DNA of 64,000 nucleotides, from contig NZ_LT629693.1 of the NCBI RefSeq assembly GCF_900099825.1, positions 1,550,001 to 1,614,000 on the forward strand, written 5' to 3'. Shown piece after piece: positions 44,439 to 52,437 of this stretch. The translations under genes were made by a program, and so were the position numbers. The stretch's first letter is position 1, and every line of letters begins with the position of its first letter. The notes beneath the pieces were generated by a model that saw nothing but the letters and a program-made list of their open reading frames with translations, made no database searches and was not told the DNA's origin. The DNA is from Bradyrhizobium ottawaense (GTDB lineage: Bacteria; Pseudomonadota; Alphaproteobacteria; Rhizobiales; Xanthobacteraceae).

Positions 44439-44455
44439 CTGGCACGGGGCTTGTA
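44439..44455 (+). promoter_or_regulatory. Sigma-54 (-24/-12) promoter for the NCS2 permease
   Basis: CTGGCACGG-N3-TTGTA has a perfect -24 element and TTGT in place of TTGC at -12. Spacing is correct. The expected start near 44467 is about 63 bases before the ATG at 44530. It lies back to back with the uricase promoter, 25 bp apart. Confidence 0.7.
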
Positions 44456-44529
44456 TCGATCTGATCGGGTAACGGTCTGATCGGGCCGCGGGCCCAGTCC
44501 TTTAGAAGGCAAGTTTTGGGGACCAGTCC

Positions 44530-45927
44530 ATGACCGCGACCGAAGTCCATCCCGTCGACCAGATCCTGCCGACGCCACGGCTGCTCGCGCTGGGCCTGCA
44601 GCATGTGCTGGTGATGTATGCCGGCGCCGTCGCGGTGCCCCTGATCATCGGCCGGGCGCTCAAGCTGCCGCCGGAAGACGTCGCCTTCCTGATCAGCGCG
44701 GACCTGTTCGCCTGCGGGCTGGCCACGCTGGTGCAATGCATCGGCTTTCCCGGGGTCGGGATTCGCCTGCCCGTAATGATGGGCGTCACCTTTGCTTCCG
44801 TCGGCCCGATGCTGTCGATGGCGGCGGCGCCCGACATCGGCCTGCTCGGCATCTACGGTTCGGTGATTGCTGCCGGAATCTTCGGCATCCTTGCCGCGCC
44901 TTTCATCAGCCGGCTGCTGCCGCTGTTTCCCCCGGTCGTGACCGGAACCATCATCATGGTGATCGGCATCTCCTTGATGCGGGTCGGGATCAACTGGGCC
45001 GGTGGCGGCCTGCCGACGCTGACCAAGGTGGTGGACGGTGTCCCCGGCGCGTTTCCCAATCCCGGCTATGGCCAGTTGCAGGGGCTCGGCATCGCGCTGT
45101 TCGTGCTGCTGGTGATCCTCGGCCTGATCAAATGGGGGACCGGCTTCATCGCCAATGTCTCGGTGCTGCTCGGCATCATCGCCGGCGCGATCCTCGCCAG
45201 CCTGCTCGGCGTCATGCATTTCGAGAAAGTCGCGGCGGCGTCATGGGGCGCGATCGTGATACCCTTGCATTTCGGCATGCCGCAATTCCACCTCGTGCCA
45301 GTTGTCACCATGTGCATTGTGATGATCGTGGTCATGATCGAGTCGCTCGGAATGTTTCTCGCGCTCGGCGAAATCACCGGCAAGACCGTCGATCGCGACG
45401 CGCTGACCCGTGGCCTGCGCGCCGACGGCGTCGGCACGCTGCTCGGCGGCCTCTTCAATACTTTCCCCTATACGTCGTTCTCGCAGAACGTCGGCCTGGT
45501 CAGCGTCACCGGCGTGCGCTCGCGCTGGGTGACGGTCGCCGGCGGCGGCATCATGCTGCTGCTCGGCTTGCTGCCGAAGATGGCGGCACTGGTCGAAGCG
45601 GTGCCGCTGGTGGTGCTTGGCGGCGCCGGCCTCGTGATGTTCGGCATGGTGGCCGCGACCGGCGCCCGCATCCTCACCGCGGTCGATTTCAGGAACAACC
45701 GTTTCAACCTGTTCGTGGTCGCGATCTCCGTCGGCTTCGGCATGATTCCGCTCGCCGCGCCGAACTTCTTCAGGAACCTGCCGCACGACCTGCAGCCACT
45801 GCTGGAAAGCGGCATCCTGCTCTGCGCGCTGGTGGCTGTGATCCTGAACGCGTTCTTCAACGGCGTCGGCAGCAAGGAAGAAGCGGAAGCGGGCGCCGCT
45901 GCGGCGGCAGCGACGGCGCAGCATTAG
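44530..45927 (+). CDS. Nucleobase:cation symporter-2 family permease (urate/xanthine type)
   Basis: This 465-residue inner-membrane carrier is of the NCS2/NAT family with about 12-14 membrane segments. The blocks LALGLQHVLVMYAGAVAVPLI, GLATLVQCIGFPGVGIRLP and the NAT signature region (NVGLVSVTGVRSRWV) are clear. The neighbouring uricase and the shared regulatory region make urate or xanthine the likely cargo. The C-terminal tail is Ala/Glu-rich. A long hairpin repeat lies after the stop. Confidence 0.9.
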   Translation: MTATEVHPVDQILPTPRLLALGLQHVLVMYAGAVAVPLIIGRALKLPPEDVAFLISADLFACGLATLVQCIGFPGVGIRLPVMMGVTFASVGPMLSMAAAPDIGLLGIYGSVIAAGIFGILAAPFISRLLPLFPPVVTGTIIMVIGISLMRVGINWAGGGLPTLTKVVDGVPGAFPNPGYGQLQGLGIALFVLLVILGLIKWGTGFIANVSVLLGIIAGAILASLLGVMHFEKVAAASWGAIVIPLHFGMPQFHLVPVVTMCIVMIVVMIESLGMFLALGEITGKTVDRDALTRGLRADGVGTLLGGLFNTFPYTSFSQNVGLVSVTGVRSRWVTVAGGGIMLLLGLLPKMAALVEAVPLVVLGGAGLVMFGMVAATGARILTAVDFRNNRFNLFVVAISVGFGMIPLAAPNFFRNLPHDLQPLLESGILLCALVAVILNAFFNGVGSKEEAEAGAAAAAATAQH

Positions 45928-45937
45928 TCCACCGGTC

Positions 45938-46036
45938 TCATCCTGAGGAGCGCGCCCAGGCGCGCGTCTCGAAGGGACGGTGGCACCCGGGCCTCATGGT
46001 TCGAGACGCCCGCTGCGCGGGCTCCTCACCATGAGG
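45938..46036. repeat. Long inverted repeat between convergent genes
   Basis: The outer arms CTCATCCTGAGGAGC and GCTCCTCACCATGAG, with inner GCGCGTCTCGAA and TTCGAGACGCCC, pair over nearly 100 bp. It is of the common rhizobial intergenic type. It lies between the permease and uraD-uraH stops and could end transcription from both sides. Confidence 0.8.
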
Positions 46037-46038
46037 AA

Positions 46039-46923
46039 TCAACTCCCCCGATAGGTCCCGTAGCTCCAGGGCGTAACCAATAGCGGCACATGGAGATGGC
46101 CCTCGGGATCGCTGACGGAAAAGCGCAGCGGGATCTGGTCGAGGAACGGCGGGTCCGACATCGGCACGCCGCGGCCGGCAAAATACTCGCCGACACTGAA
46201 CATCAGCTCGTAGCGTCCGATCGGCACCGGGCGGCCGCCGATCAAGGGTTGATCGGTGCGGCCGTCGCTGTTGGTCACCGCGCGTGCGATCACGCGGGCC
46301 TCGCCCAAGTCAGACAGCTCGGTCAGCACCACTGAAATTCCCACCGCGGGCTTTCCGCTGTGGGTGTCGAGCACATGGGTCGACAGCCGTCCGTGCACCG
46401 CGAGTCTGTCATCGGAGACCACGAACTGGTCGAGCCGTAGCGCCGCGATGCGACAAATTTCATTGATGGATGTCTGCGTCTCCGTCGCCACGTCGTTCGG
46501 CAGGCGGCGCTCGAAATCGCGCAGCACGGAATCCTTGGTGTGGCGGCGAACGCAGACAATGTAGGGAAAACCGAATTTGGCGCGATAGGCATTGTTGACG
46601 CGCTCGAACGCCTCGAATTCGGCATCGGACAGCCGGTCGAGACCGAGGCTGTTCTGCTCGGAGGTGGATTCGGCGGTCAGGCCCGCGGCACGCTGGGTCT
46701 TGTTGGCGAGATCGGGATGCGCCTTGATCAGCGTCATCCTTTGTTCGGCCGGCGCGCGATCGACCGTATCCTTCATCGCCGCGAGCAGCGGCTTCACACC
46801 GGCAAATGGCCGCGCGGCAGCCGCCTGTTCGGCAATCCAGGGCGAGCATTCGAAGATATTGGCAAGGCTGGCTACGAAATCGTCCCTGCTGCAGCCGTTG
46901 AGTTCAGAAAGGCTTCTTTGCAT
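46039..46923 (-). CDS. uraD-uraH: Bifunctional OHCU decarboxylase / 5-hydroxyisourate hydrolase
   Basis: This 294-residue fusion carries both steps from 5-hydroxyisourate to S-allantoin. The N-terminal OHCU decarboxylase domain (residues about 1-170) has His69 (AHPDLANKTQ) and Glu89 (STSEQN) as the likely active-site residues. The C-terminal hydroxyisourate hydrolase domain (from about 174) has His183 (STHVLDTHSGKPA) and the family tail YRGS at residues 291-294. The same order is found in plant allantoin synthase. It lies 4 bp after the allantoinase gene in an operon read from the DUF3830 gene. Confidence 0.93.
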   Translation of the reverse strand: MQRSLSELNGCSRDDFVASLANIFECSPWIAEQAAAARPFAGVKPLLAAMKDTVDRAPAEQRMTLIKAHPDLANKTQRAAGLTAESTSEQNSLGLDRLSDAEFEAFERVNNAYRAKFGFPYIVCVRRHTKDSVLRDFERRLPNDVATETQTSINEICRIAALRLDQFVVSDDRLAVHGRLSTHVLDTHSGKPAVGISVVLTELSDLGEARVIARAVTNSDGRTDQPLIGGRPVPIGRYELMFSVGEYFAGRGVPMSDPPFLDQIPLRFSVSDPEGHLHVPLLVTPWSYGTYRGS

Positions 46924-46927
46924 TGAC

Positions 46928-47866
46928 CTACCCGATGTTGAACGCGTGCCCGGCCAGATGCTTCAGATTGGCGTGCCAATGCTGCGCGATCTGCAGCCGC
47001 GTCGGCACCCAGACGCGTTCATGCTTGCCGACGTAATCGAGAAACCGCATCAGCGACGCGGCGCGGCCGGGGTGGCCGACGACGCGGCAATGCAGGCCGA
47101 TCGACATCATCTTCGGCGAGGTCGCGCCTTCGGCATAGAGCACGTCAAAGCTGTCCTTGAGATAGGTGAAGAATTCCTCGCCGCCGCCGAACCCCTGCGC
47201 GTTGACGAAGCGCATGTCATTGGCGTCGAGCGTGTAGGGAATAACCAGATGCGGCTCCAGGGCCTGCGTCCTGATCCAGTACGGCAGGTCGTCGGCATAG
47301 GAGTCGCACAGATAGAGCAGACCGCCGGCTTCCATCAAAAGCCGGAGCGTGTTGATCGAGGAGCGTCCGGTGTACCAGCCGAGCGGACGCGAACCGGTCG
47401 CCTCGGTGTGGACGCGGATCGCCTCCGCGATCTCCCACCGCTCCTCCGCCTCCGACATGTCCTTGTGCTCGATCCATTTCAGGCTGTGGCTGGCGATATC
47501 CCAGCCCGCCTCCTTCATGGCGGCGACCACGTCGGGGTTTCGCTGCAGGGCGGTCGCGACGCCAAACACCGTTGCCGGCATCTTGCGTTCGGTGAACATC
47601 CGCCACAGCCGCCAGAAGCCGGCCCGCGAGCCATACTCGAACATCGATTCGATATTGGCGTGGCGCTGGCTCGGCCAGGGCTGCGCGCCCAGCACATCCG
47701 ACAGGAACGCTTCCGAGGCGCGGTCGCCATGCAGGATGTTGTTCTCGCCGCCTTCCTCGAAATTCACCACGAACTGCACGGCGATCCGCGCATTGCCCGG
47801 CCACTTCGGATCGGGCGGATGGCGGCCATAGCCGCGGAGGTCGCGCGGGTAGTTCGGCTCCGTCAC
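46928..47866 (-). CDS. puuE: Allantoinase PuuE (polysaccharide deacetylase-like)
   Basis: This 312-residue cofactor-independent allantoinase of the PuuE type hydrolyses allantoin to allantoate and is unrelated to the classical metal-dependent enzyme. Blocks are YPRDLRGYGRHPPDPKWPGNA, the VNFEEGGENNILHGD motif and GWYTGRSSINTLRLLME. The start is GTG at 47866, directly after the stop of the DUF3830 gene. It is followed 4 bp later by uraD-uraH. In purine-degrading bacteria puuE is usually found beside these genes. Confidence 0.92.
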   Translation of the reverse strand: MTEPNYPRDLRGYGRHPPDPKWPGNARIAVQFVVNFEEGGENNILHGDRASEAFLSDVLGAQPWPSQRHANIESMFEYGSRAGFWRLWRMFTERKMPATVFGVATALQRNPDVVAAMKEAGWDIASHSLKWIEHKDMSEAEERWEIAEAIRVHTEATGSRPLGWYTGRSSINTLRLLMEAGGLLYLCDSYADDLPYWIRTQALEPHLVIPYTLDANDMRFVNAQGFGGGEEFFTYLKDSFDVLYAEGATSPKMMSIGLHCRVVGHPGRAASLMRFLDYVGKHERVWVPTRLQIAQHWHANLKHLAGHAFNIG

Positions 47867-48280
47867 CTAGACTTCCTCGAACCGGATTTTTTGCGCGCCT
47901 TTCCACAGCACGGTTTTGCCGAACGCGGTCAGGTTCTCCAGCCCCGAGGTCAGGGTGATGAAGTGGTTGCCGGCGAGCTGGCCCATCTTGCTGGCGAAAT
48001 GCACGCCGCCATAGGCGAGCAGGATTTCGGTTTCGCTGATGCCGCCGGGATAGAGGATGATCTGGCCAGGCGCGGGATAGCTGGTGTGGTTCTCATAGGA
48101 GACGCCGAAGTCGAGATCGCCGAGCGGCATCCAGACCCCCTCGCCGCTCCAGCGCACATGGATCGCCTGGCTTTCGAACGGCATCGCCTTTCGAAACGCC
48201 GCGACCGTTTTGGGCGCCAGCTGCTCTTCGAAACGGGCGTTGAAGGTGAACTCACCGGCGCGGACGATCAATTGGCTCAT
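47867..48280 (-). CDS. DUF3830 family protein (cyclophilin-like fold)
   Basis: This 137-residue cytoplasmic protein starts at the ATG at 48280; the frame upstream has no family content. It matches the DUF3830 family, which is known structurally as a cyclophilin-like beta-barrel but has no assigned reaction. Visible blocks are FEEQLAPKTVAAFRKAMPFES, VRWSGEGVWMPLGDL and ENHTSYPAPGQIILYPGGI. It is first in the operon with puuE and uraD-uraH, and puuE starts directly after its stop. A sigma-54 promoter lies about 70-85 bp upstream. This context suggests a role in allantoin/allantoate handling, but the function is unknown. Confidence 0.85.
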   Translation of the reverse strand: MSQLIVRAGEFTFNARFEEQLAPKTVAAFRKAMPFESQAIHVRWSGEGVWMPLGDLDFGVSYENHTSYPAPGQIILYPGGISETEILLAYGGVHFASKMGQLAGNHFITLTSGLENLTAFGKTVLWKGAQKIRFEEV

Positions 48281-48348
48281 CGGTCTCTTCTCTCGGATGG
48301 CTGTAGAAAAATGGCTTCGCCATATCCATTGCAGCCGGAATTGACGGA

Positions 48349-48365
48349 AGCAAGGAACATTCCAG
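48349..48365 (-). promoter_or_regulatory. Sigma-54 (-24/-12) promoter for the DUF3830-puuE-uraDH operon
   Basis: The minus strand reads CTGGAATGT-N3-TTGCT, with both invariant pairs in place and a perfect -12 element; the -24 element has A and T for two Cs. The expected start near 48337 is about 57 bases before the DUF3830 ATG. Confidence 0.6.
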
Positions 48366-48396
48366 CCCGTGGGGATCGGTTTCGAGCCTGGCCGCT

Positions 48397-48684
48397 TTAT
48401 TGCCGCCGGTCGTAGGACCAGCCGAAAATCCCGCCCCGCTGGGCTTCCGGTTCCGGGGCCGCCGCGGGCGCGGCCTCTCTGGCTTCGGCCTGCGGAGACG
48501 GCGGCGGCGCCGGCAGGTTGTCGCACTTCATGGAATAGACCAGTTCGCCCTTCGCGGTGCGGCCGATCGGAGCGCAGTTGTCGACGACCCGTGCGGCTGC
48601 CTTCGGGGCGGCCGTGGGCGTCAACGGGGTCTGGGCCCACGCGGGCGATACGGCCAGTAACGTGACCAGCAGGATCTTCTTCAT
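48397..48684 (-). CDS. Small secreted proline/alanine-rich protein
   Basis: This 95-residue protein starts at the ATG at 48684 with a clear signal peptide (MKKILLVTLLAVSPAWA). The mature part has a pair of Cys (NCAPIGRTAKGELVYSMKCD) and then a Pro/Ala/Glu-rich tail. I know of no function. It probably resides in the periplasm. It lies upstream of, and on the same strand as, the DUF3830 operon but has its own spacing. Confidence 0.65.
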   Translation of the reverse strand: MKKILLVTLLAVSPAWAQTPLTPTAAPKAAARVVDNCAPIGRTAKGELVYSMKCDNLPAPPPSPQAEAREAAPAAAPEPEAQRGGIFGWSYDRRQ

Positions 48685-48942
48685 TGGCTCTACTCGCGAC
48701 AACTGCATTCTCATGACGCTCTCTCTTGGCGCCTGGTCGGCTGGGACCCATTCTATCGCAACCCGACGACAGCGGTTGCTGAATATTTAGCCGATCGAAG
48801 TCCCTGACCAGAAAATTTGCTCGCCGCTTCGTGATGGCAGCGCGCGTAATAATCCGCTGCCGTCATCGTTATCTCCGAAGCAGCGCTGCAACGGCGAGGC
48901 GCGTCTGTCTCGCTAGCGAAAAGCGTCAAAGGGAGAACCACT

Positions 48943-49158
48943 ATGCGAAAGACAATCCTCACCATCCTCGGCTCGGCCTTGATCGTTGCAACCTCCGTGC
49001 AATTCGCGGCTGCGGCCCAGCGTCATCACCGCAACGCCGACCAGGTCGTGACGAGCCAGCAGCAGACCCGCAATGCCTATGCGGCCTGGCCGGCACCGGC
49101 CGTACAGCCCGACTGGTCGCGCTATTCGGGCGGCTATTCGGCGCCTGCCGGACGCTAA
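48943..49158 (+). CDS. Small secreted protein
   Basis: This 71-residue protein has a good ribosome binding site (AAAGGGAGAA) seven to eight bases before the ATG. A signal peptide covers residues 1-25 (ending AAAA-QRHH). The mature part of about 46 residues is rich in Gln, Ala, Ser and Tyr and ends GGYSAPAGR. It is typical of short exported rhizobial proteins of unknown function. Confidence 0.65.
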   Translation: MRKTILTILGSALIVATSVQFAAAAQRHHRNADQVVTSQQQTRNAYAAWPAPAVQPDWSRYSGGYSAPAGR

Positions 49159-49220
49159 CGGAAAATCAGCGTCTGGATTGGAAAGCCGGTCGCTTGCAGC
49201 GGGCGGCTTTTTCCACGAGA

Positions 49221-50093
49221 TCAGCCGATGCGTATCCGATAGCTGAGGCTTCGGGTTGCTGACGGCGCGATGTGCATCAGCCCGGGCTTGTCGGTGAATT
49301 CGCCATCGAATTCCACCGGGCTGGCAAAACCGTGCCACGGCTCGATGCAGAGGAACGGCACACCGCCGGGCTTCGACCAGATCCCGAGTTCGCGAAATCC
49401 ATCCCACGACATTTCGATCGATGGCCCACGATCGGCTGCAAAGCGAACGGACGTGCTCGCCGGATGGTCCAGAATGACGGCGTCGTCATCAAACAATTTT
49501 TCCGAGAGCGGCAGGATTTTGCCGCCAATAGGCGTTGGCTCCGGCTGTGCCAGCATCAGCCCGCCTTTGAGACGGCGGATCGACGCGGGCTCATCATGGG
49601 AGAAGGTGAGCGCGTAGTCCTGCTTGTGCAGCCCCGGCAGCAACGGCCAGTTAAACGCCGGATGCGCGCCAATCGAAGCCGGCAGCACCTCATTTCCGGT
49701 GTTGGTGACAGCTAGCCTGATATCGAGATCGGCGTCCTTTACCGTGCAGGTGACTTCCAGCCGAAACGCGAACGGGTAACGGGAACGGGTTGCGGCATTG
49801 TCGGTCAGAACCAGCGTGCAGGAATCCGACTGACGGTTGAGCCATTCAAAGCGATGATCGCGCGCAACACCATGCTGTGTCATCGGATAGGTCTTGCCGC
49901 GAACGAGCAGTTCGTCGTTCTTCAGGCGGCCGACGATCGGAAACAGCAAGGGAGAATGCCGCGGCCACGCTTCGCCGGCCTGCCAGAGCAATTCCAGCCC
50001 TTCGGCGTTCCGCAGCGAGCACAGTTCGGCGCCGTCGGCCTTGATGGTCGCGGCGATCCGGTTGCTGCGAAGCGAATGGCGGTCGTCGGTCAT
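49221..50093 (-). CDS. Aldose 1-epimerase family protein (LacX-like)
   Basis: This 290-residue galactose-mutarotase-fold protein has the block FPIVGRLKND, the His in MTQHGVARDHRFE and the His in IGAHPAFNWPL, which correspond to the active-site histidines of this family. Glu in CIEPWHGFA is the likely general base. It is probably a cytoplasmic sugar mutarotase of the LacX/YihR type. It stands alone, with the LLM gene divergent about 180 bp away. The substrate is unknown. Confidence 0.85.
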   Translation of the reverse strand: MTDDRHSLRSNRIAATIKADGAELCSLRNAEGLELLWQAGEAWPRHSPLLFPIVGRLKNDELLVRGKTYPMTQHGVARDHRFEWLNRQSDSCTLVLTDNAATRSRYPFAFRLEVTCTVKDADLDIRLAVTNTGNEVLPASIGAHPAFNWPLLPGLHKQDYALTFSHDEPASIRRLKGGLMLAQPEPTPIGGKILPLSEKLFDDDAVILDHPASTSVRFAADRGPSIEMSWDGFRELGIWSKPGGVPFLCIEPWHGFASPVEFDGEFTDKPGLMHIAPSATRSLSYRIRIG

Positions 50094-50272
50094 GCTGCCC
50101 CGTTCCTATCCCTCATAATTCATGAAGTTGACCACCGCAACGGGCGCGATGCGATGACGGTAGCCGATGCCGGTTGTGACGGTGACGCATAACCGGTCCC
50201 GCGCTAAAGACTTGCATTCCCCTGATGTTGCGCGCTTCATCGGTCCAAACAATCCGAACCGGGGAAGCACCC

Positions 50273-51346
50273 ATGCCAGCCAGAATCATCGGTATGATCG
50301 GCACCCAGCAGGAAGGCGTCGCGGTCCATCTGATCCAGGGCAAGATATCGCGCGAGTGGGTACGCGATTTCACCCGCCTGCACGAGCAGTGGAATTACGA
50401 CTCCGTCCTCGTCGGCTATTACGCATCGGCGGCCGAAGGTTTTGCCATCGCGCTTTACGCTGCCGACCACACCGAGCGGATCAAGTTCCTGATCGCGCAC
50501 CGGCCGGGCTCGGTCGCGCCCGCGCTCGCAGCGCGGCAGGTCGCGACCTTCGACCAGCTCACGCAGGGCCGGATGTCACTGCACATCATCGCAGGCACCA
50601 GCGACAAGGATCAGGCCAGCGAAGGCGACTTCCTGCCGAAGGACGACCGCTACCGCAGAGCCGGCGAATATCTCGACGTGATGCGCAAGATCTGGACCAG
50701 CGACTCACCGCTCAACCACCACGGCGAGTTCTACCGGGTCGAGGGTGCGTTCTCCGACATCAAGCCATATCAGCAGCCCTATCCATCGCTGTTCTTCGGC
50801 GGTTCGTCGGAAGGCGCGCTGGAGATGGGTGCCCGGCATTGCGATGTGTTTGCGATCTTCGGCGAACCGCTCGCCGAGACACGTGAAAGGATGCAGGATT
50901 TCCGGCGGCGCGCGGCCGTGTTCGGCCGCAGGGTCGGCTTCAACATGTCGTTGCGCCCGATCATCGCGGACACCGAGGGTGCGGCGTGGGACAAGGCCAA
51001 CAAGCTGCTGGCCGATGTCGAGGGCAAGACCGGGGCTGCGCCGCAACCGACCAATACGTCTGCCGAACGCCTTCTCGGCTACGCCGCGCGCGGCGATGTG
51101 CATGACGAACGGCTGTGGATGGGGATTGCCCGCGCGACCGGCGCACCCGGCAATACCTCGTGCCTGATCGGAACGCCGGAACAGGTCTCGGCCGCCGTGC
51201 TGGAATATTACCGGCTCGGAATCCATTCGTTCCTGCTGCGCGGTTTTGAAAACCCGCACGACACGGTCGCGATCGGCCGCGAATTGATTCCGCGGATCAA
51301 GGCCGGCGCGCTGGAGATCGACCGGCTGGCCGAAGCCGCCGAGTAA
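50273..51346 (+). CDS. LLM-class flavin-dependent oxidoreductase (SsuD-like)
   Basis: This 357-residue bacterial luciferase-like monooxygenase is similar in layout to alkanesulfonate monooxygenase. The ATG at 50273 follows GGGGAAG. Blocks are FTRLHEQWNYDSVLVGYYASA, HRPGSVAPALAARQVATFDQ, and LHIIAGTSDKDQASEGDFL. The SLFFGGSSEGALEMGARH block is typical of the flavin-binding barrel. It would use reduced FMN supplied by another protein. The next gene, a quinone-type reductase 41 bp downstream, could be co-transcribed. A sulfonate substrate is possible but not shown. Confidence 0.85.
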   Translation: MPARIIGMIGTQQEGVAVHLIQGKISREWVRDFTRLHEQWNYDSVLVGYYASAAEGFAIALYAADHTERIKFLIAHRPGSVAPALAARQVATFDQLTQGRMSLHIIAGTSDKDQASEGDFLPKDDRYRRAGEYLDVMRKIWTSDSPLNHHGEFYRVEGAFSDIKPYQQPYPSLFFGGSSEGALEMGARHCDVFAIFGEPLAETRERMQDFRRRAAVFGRRVGFNMSLRPIIADTEGAAWDKANKLLADVEGKTGAAPQPTNTSAERLLGYAARGDVHDERLWMGIARATGAPGNTSCLIGTPEQVSAAVLEYYRLGIHSFLLRGFENPHDTVAIGRELIPRIKAGALEIDRLAEAAE

Positions 51347-51387
51347 ACCACGACAACCCGAAAGCGAGATACTATGGATCAAGTTGC

Positions 51388-52365
51388 ATGAGAGCGGTGG
51401 TTGTCGAGCATTACGATTCGATTGATGGAATTTCGATTAGGGAGAAAGACCTGCCGGAGGTTGCGGCCGGCGAAGTCCGCGTCAGGATCGGCGCCGCGGC
51501 AGTCGGTTTCGTCGACGGGTTGAAGGTACAGGGCCTCTACCAGACCAAGGATCCGCTGCCCTTCGTGCCGGGAACGGAGTTCGCAGGCACGGTCGATTCC
51601 GTGGCCGACGATGTCGCTGGATTCAAGCCGGGCATGCCCGTGCTCGGCATGACCCGTTCTGGCGCGCTCGCCGAATATATTTCGGTGCCGTCGGCGGCGC
51701 TGAAGCATCTGCCGGCGCAGGTTCCCTTTGAGGCCGGCGCCTCGTTCCAGGCCAATTATCTGACCGGGCTTTACGCGCTCGAGGCGCGCGCTTTGCTCCG
51801 CGCCGGAGAAACACTGCTGGTACTGGGCGCCGCGGGCGGCGTCGGCATCGCGGCGGTTCAGATCGGAAAGCTGATGGGCGCGCGCGTGATCGCGGCGGCA
51901 TCGACGCCGGAGAAACGCGCCTTCGCGGTGCGACACGGCGCGGATGAAACCGTCGACTACACCGAGGCCAACTGGCGCGACACGCTCAAGACGCTGACCG
52001 GCGGCCACGGGCCTGACGTGATCTACGATCCGGTCGGCGGCGAAGTGTCGCTGCAGGCGTTCCGCTCGATCGCCTGGCTCGGCCGCCACCTGGTGGTCGG
52101 GTTCGCCTCCGGTACCATTCCGGCGCTGGCGTTCAACCTTCCGCTGCTCAAGGGCGGCGCCCTGCTCGGGGTCGATCTCGCGCAAATCCAGAAGCGCGAG
52201 CCGGAGACGCATGCGCGCCTGATCGCACAACTGTTCGACTGGCTCGCGTCCGGAAAATTGCAGCCCGTGGTCGGCAAGGTCGTGCCGTTCGAGAATTTTC
52301 GCGAAGCGTTCAAGACCATGCAGTCGCGATCGGCACTGGGCAAGATGATCATCAAGTTCCCCTGA
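51388..52365 (+). CDS. NADPH:quinone oxidoreductase-type dehydrogenase (MDR family)
   Basis: This 325-residue medium-chain reductase is of the quinone oxidoreductase branch. It lacks the catalytic and structural zinc cysteines of the alcohol dehydrogenase branch. The nucleotide-binding motif is GAAGGVGIAAVQIGK (about residue 148), and other blocks are VPGTEFAGTVDSVADDV and FQANYLTGLYALEARA. It lies 41 bp after the LLM gene on the same strand. The reductant is probably NADPH. The substrate is not known. Confidence 0.85.
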   Translation: MRAVVVEHYDSIDGISIREKDLPEVAAGEVRVRIGAAAVGFVDGLKVQGLYQTKDPLPFVPGTEFAGTVDSVADDVAGFKPGMPVLGMTRSGALAEYISVPSAALKHLPAQVPFEAGASFQANYLTGLYALEARALLRAGETLLVLGAAGGVGIAAVQIGKLMGARVIAAASTPEKRAFAVRHGADETVDYTEANWRDTLKTLTGGHGPDVIYDPVGGEVSLQAFRSIAWLGRHLVVGFASGTIPALAFNLPLLKGGALLGVDLAQIQKREPETHARLIAQLFDWLASGKLQPVVGKVVPFENFREAFKTMQSRSALGKMIIKFP

Positions 52366-52437
52366 GCCCACCTTTGTACAAGCCATCATGACAGCCGCCG
52401 CGACAACGTTTCCGGCGTCGAAACAGGACAAGGACGA

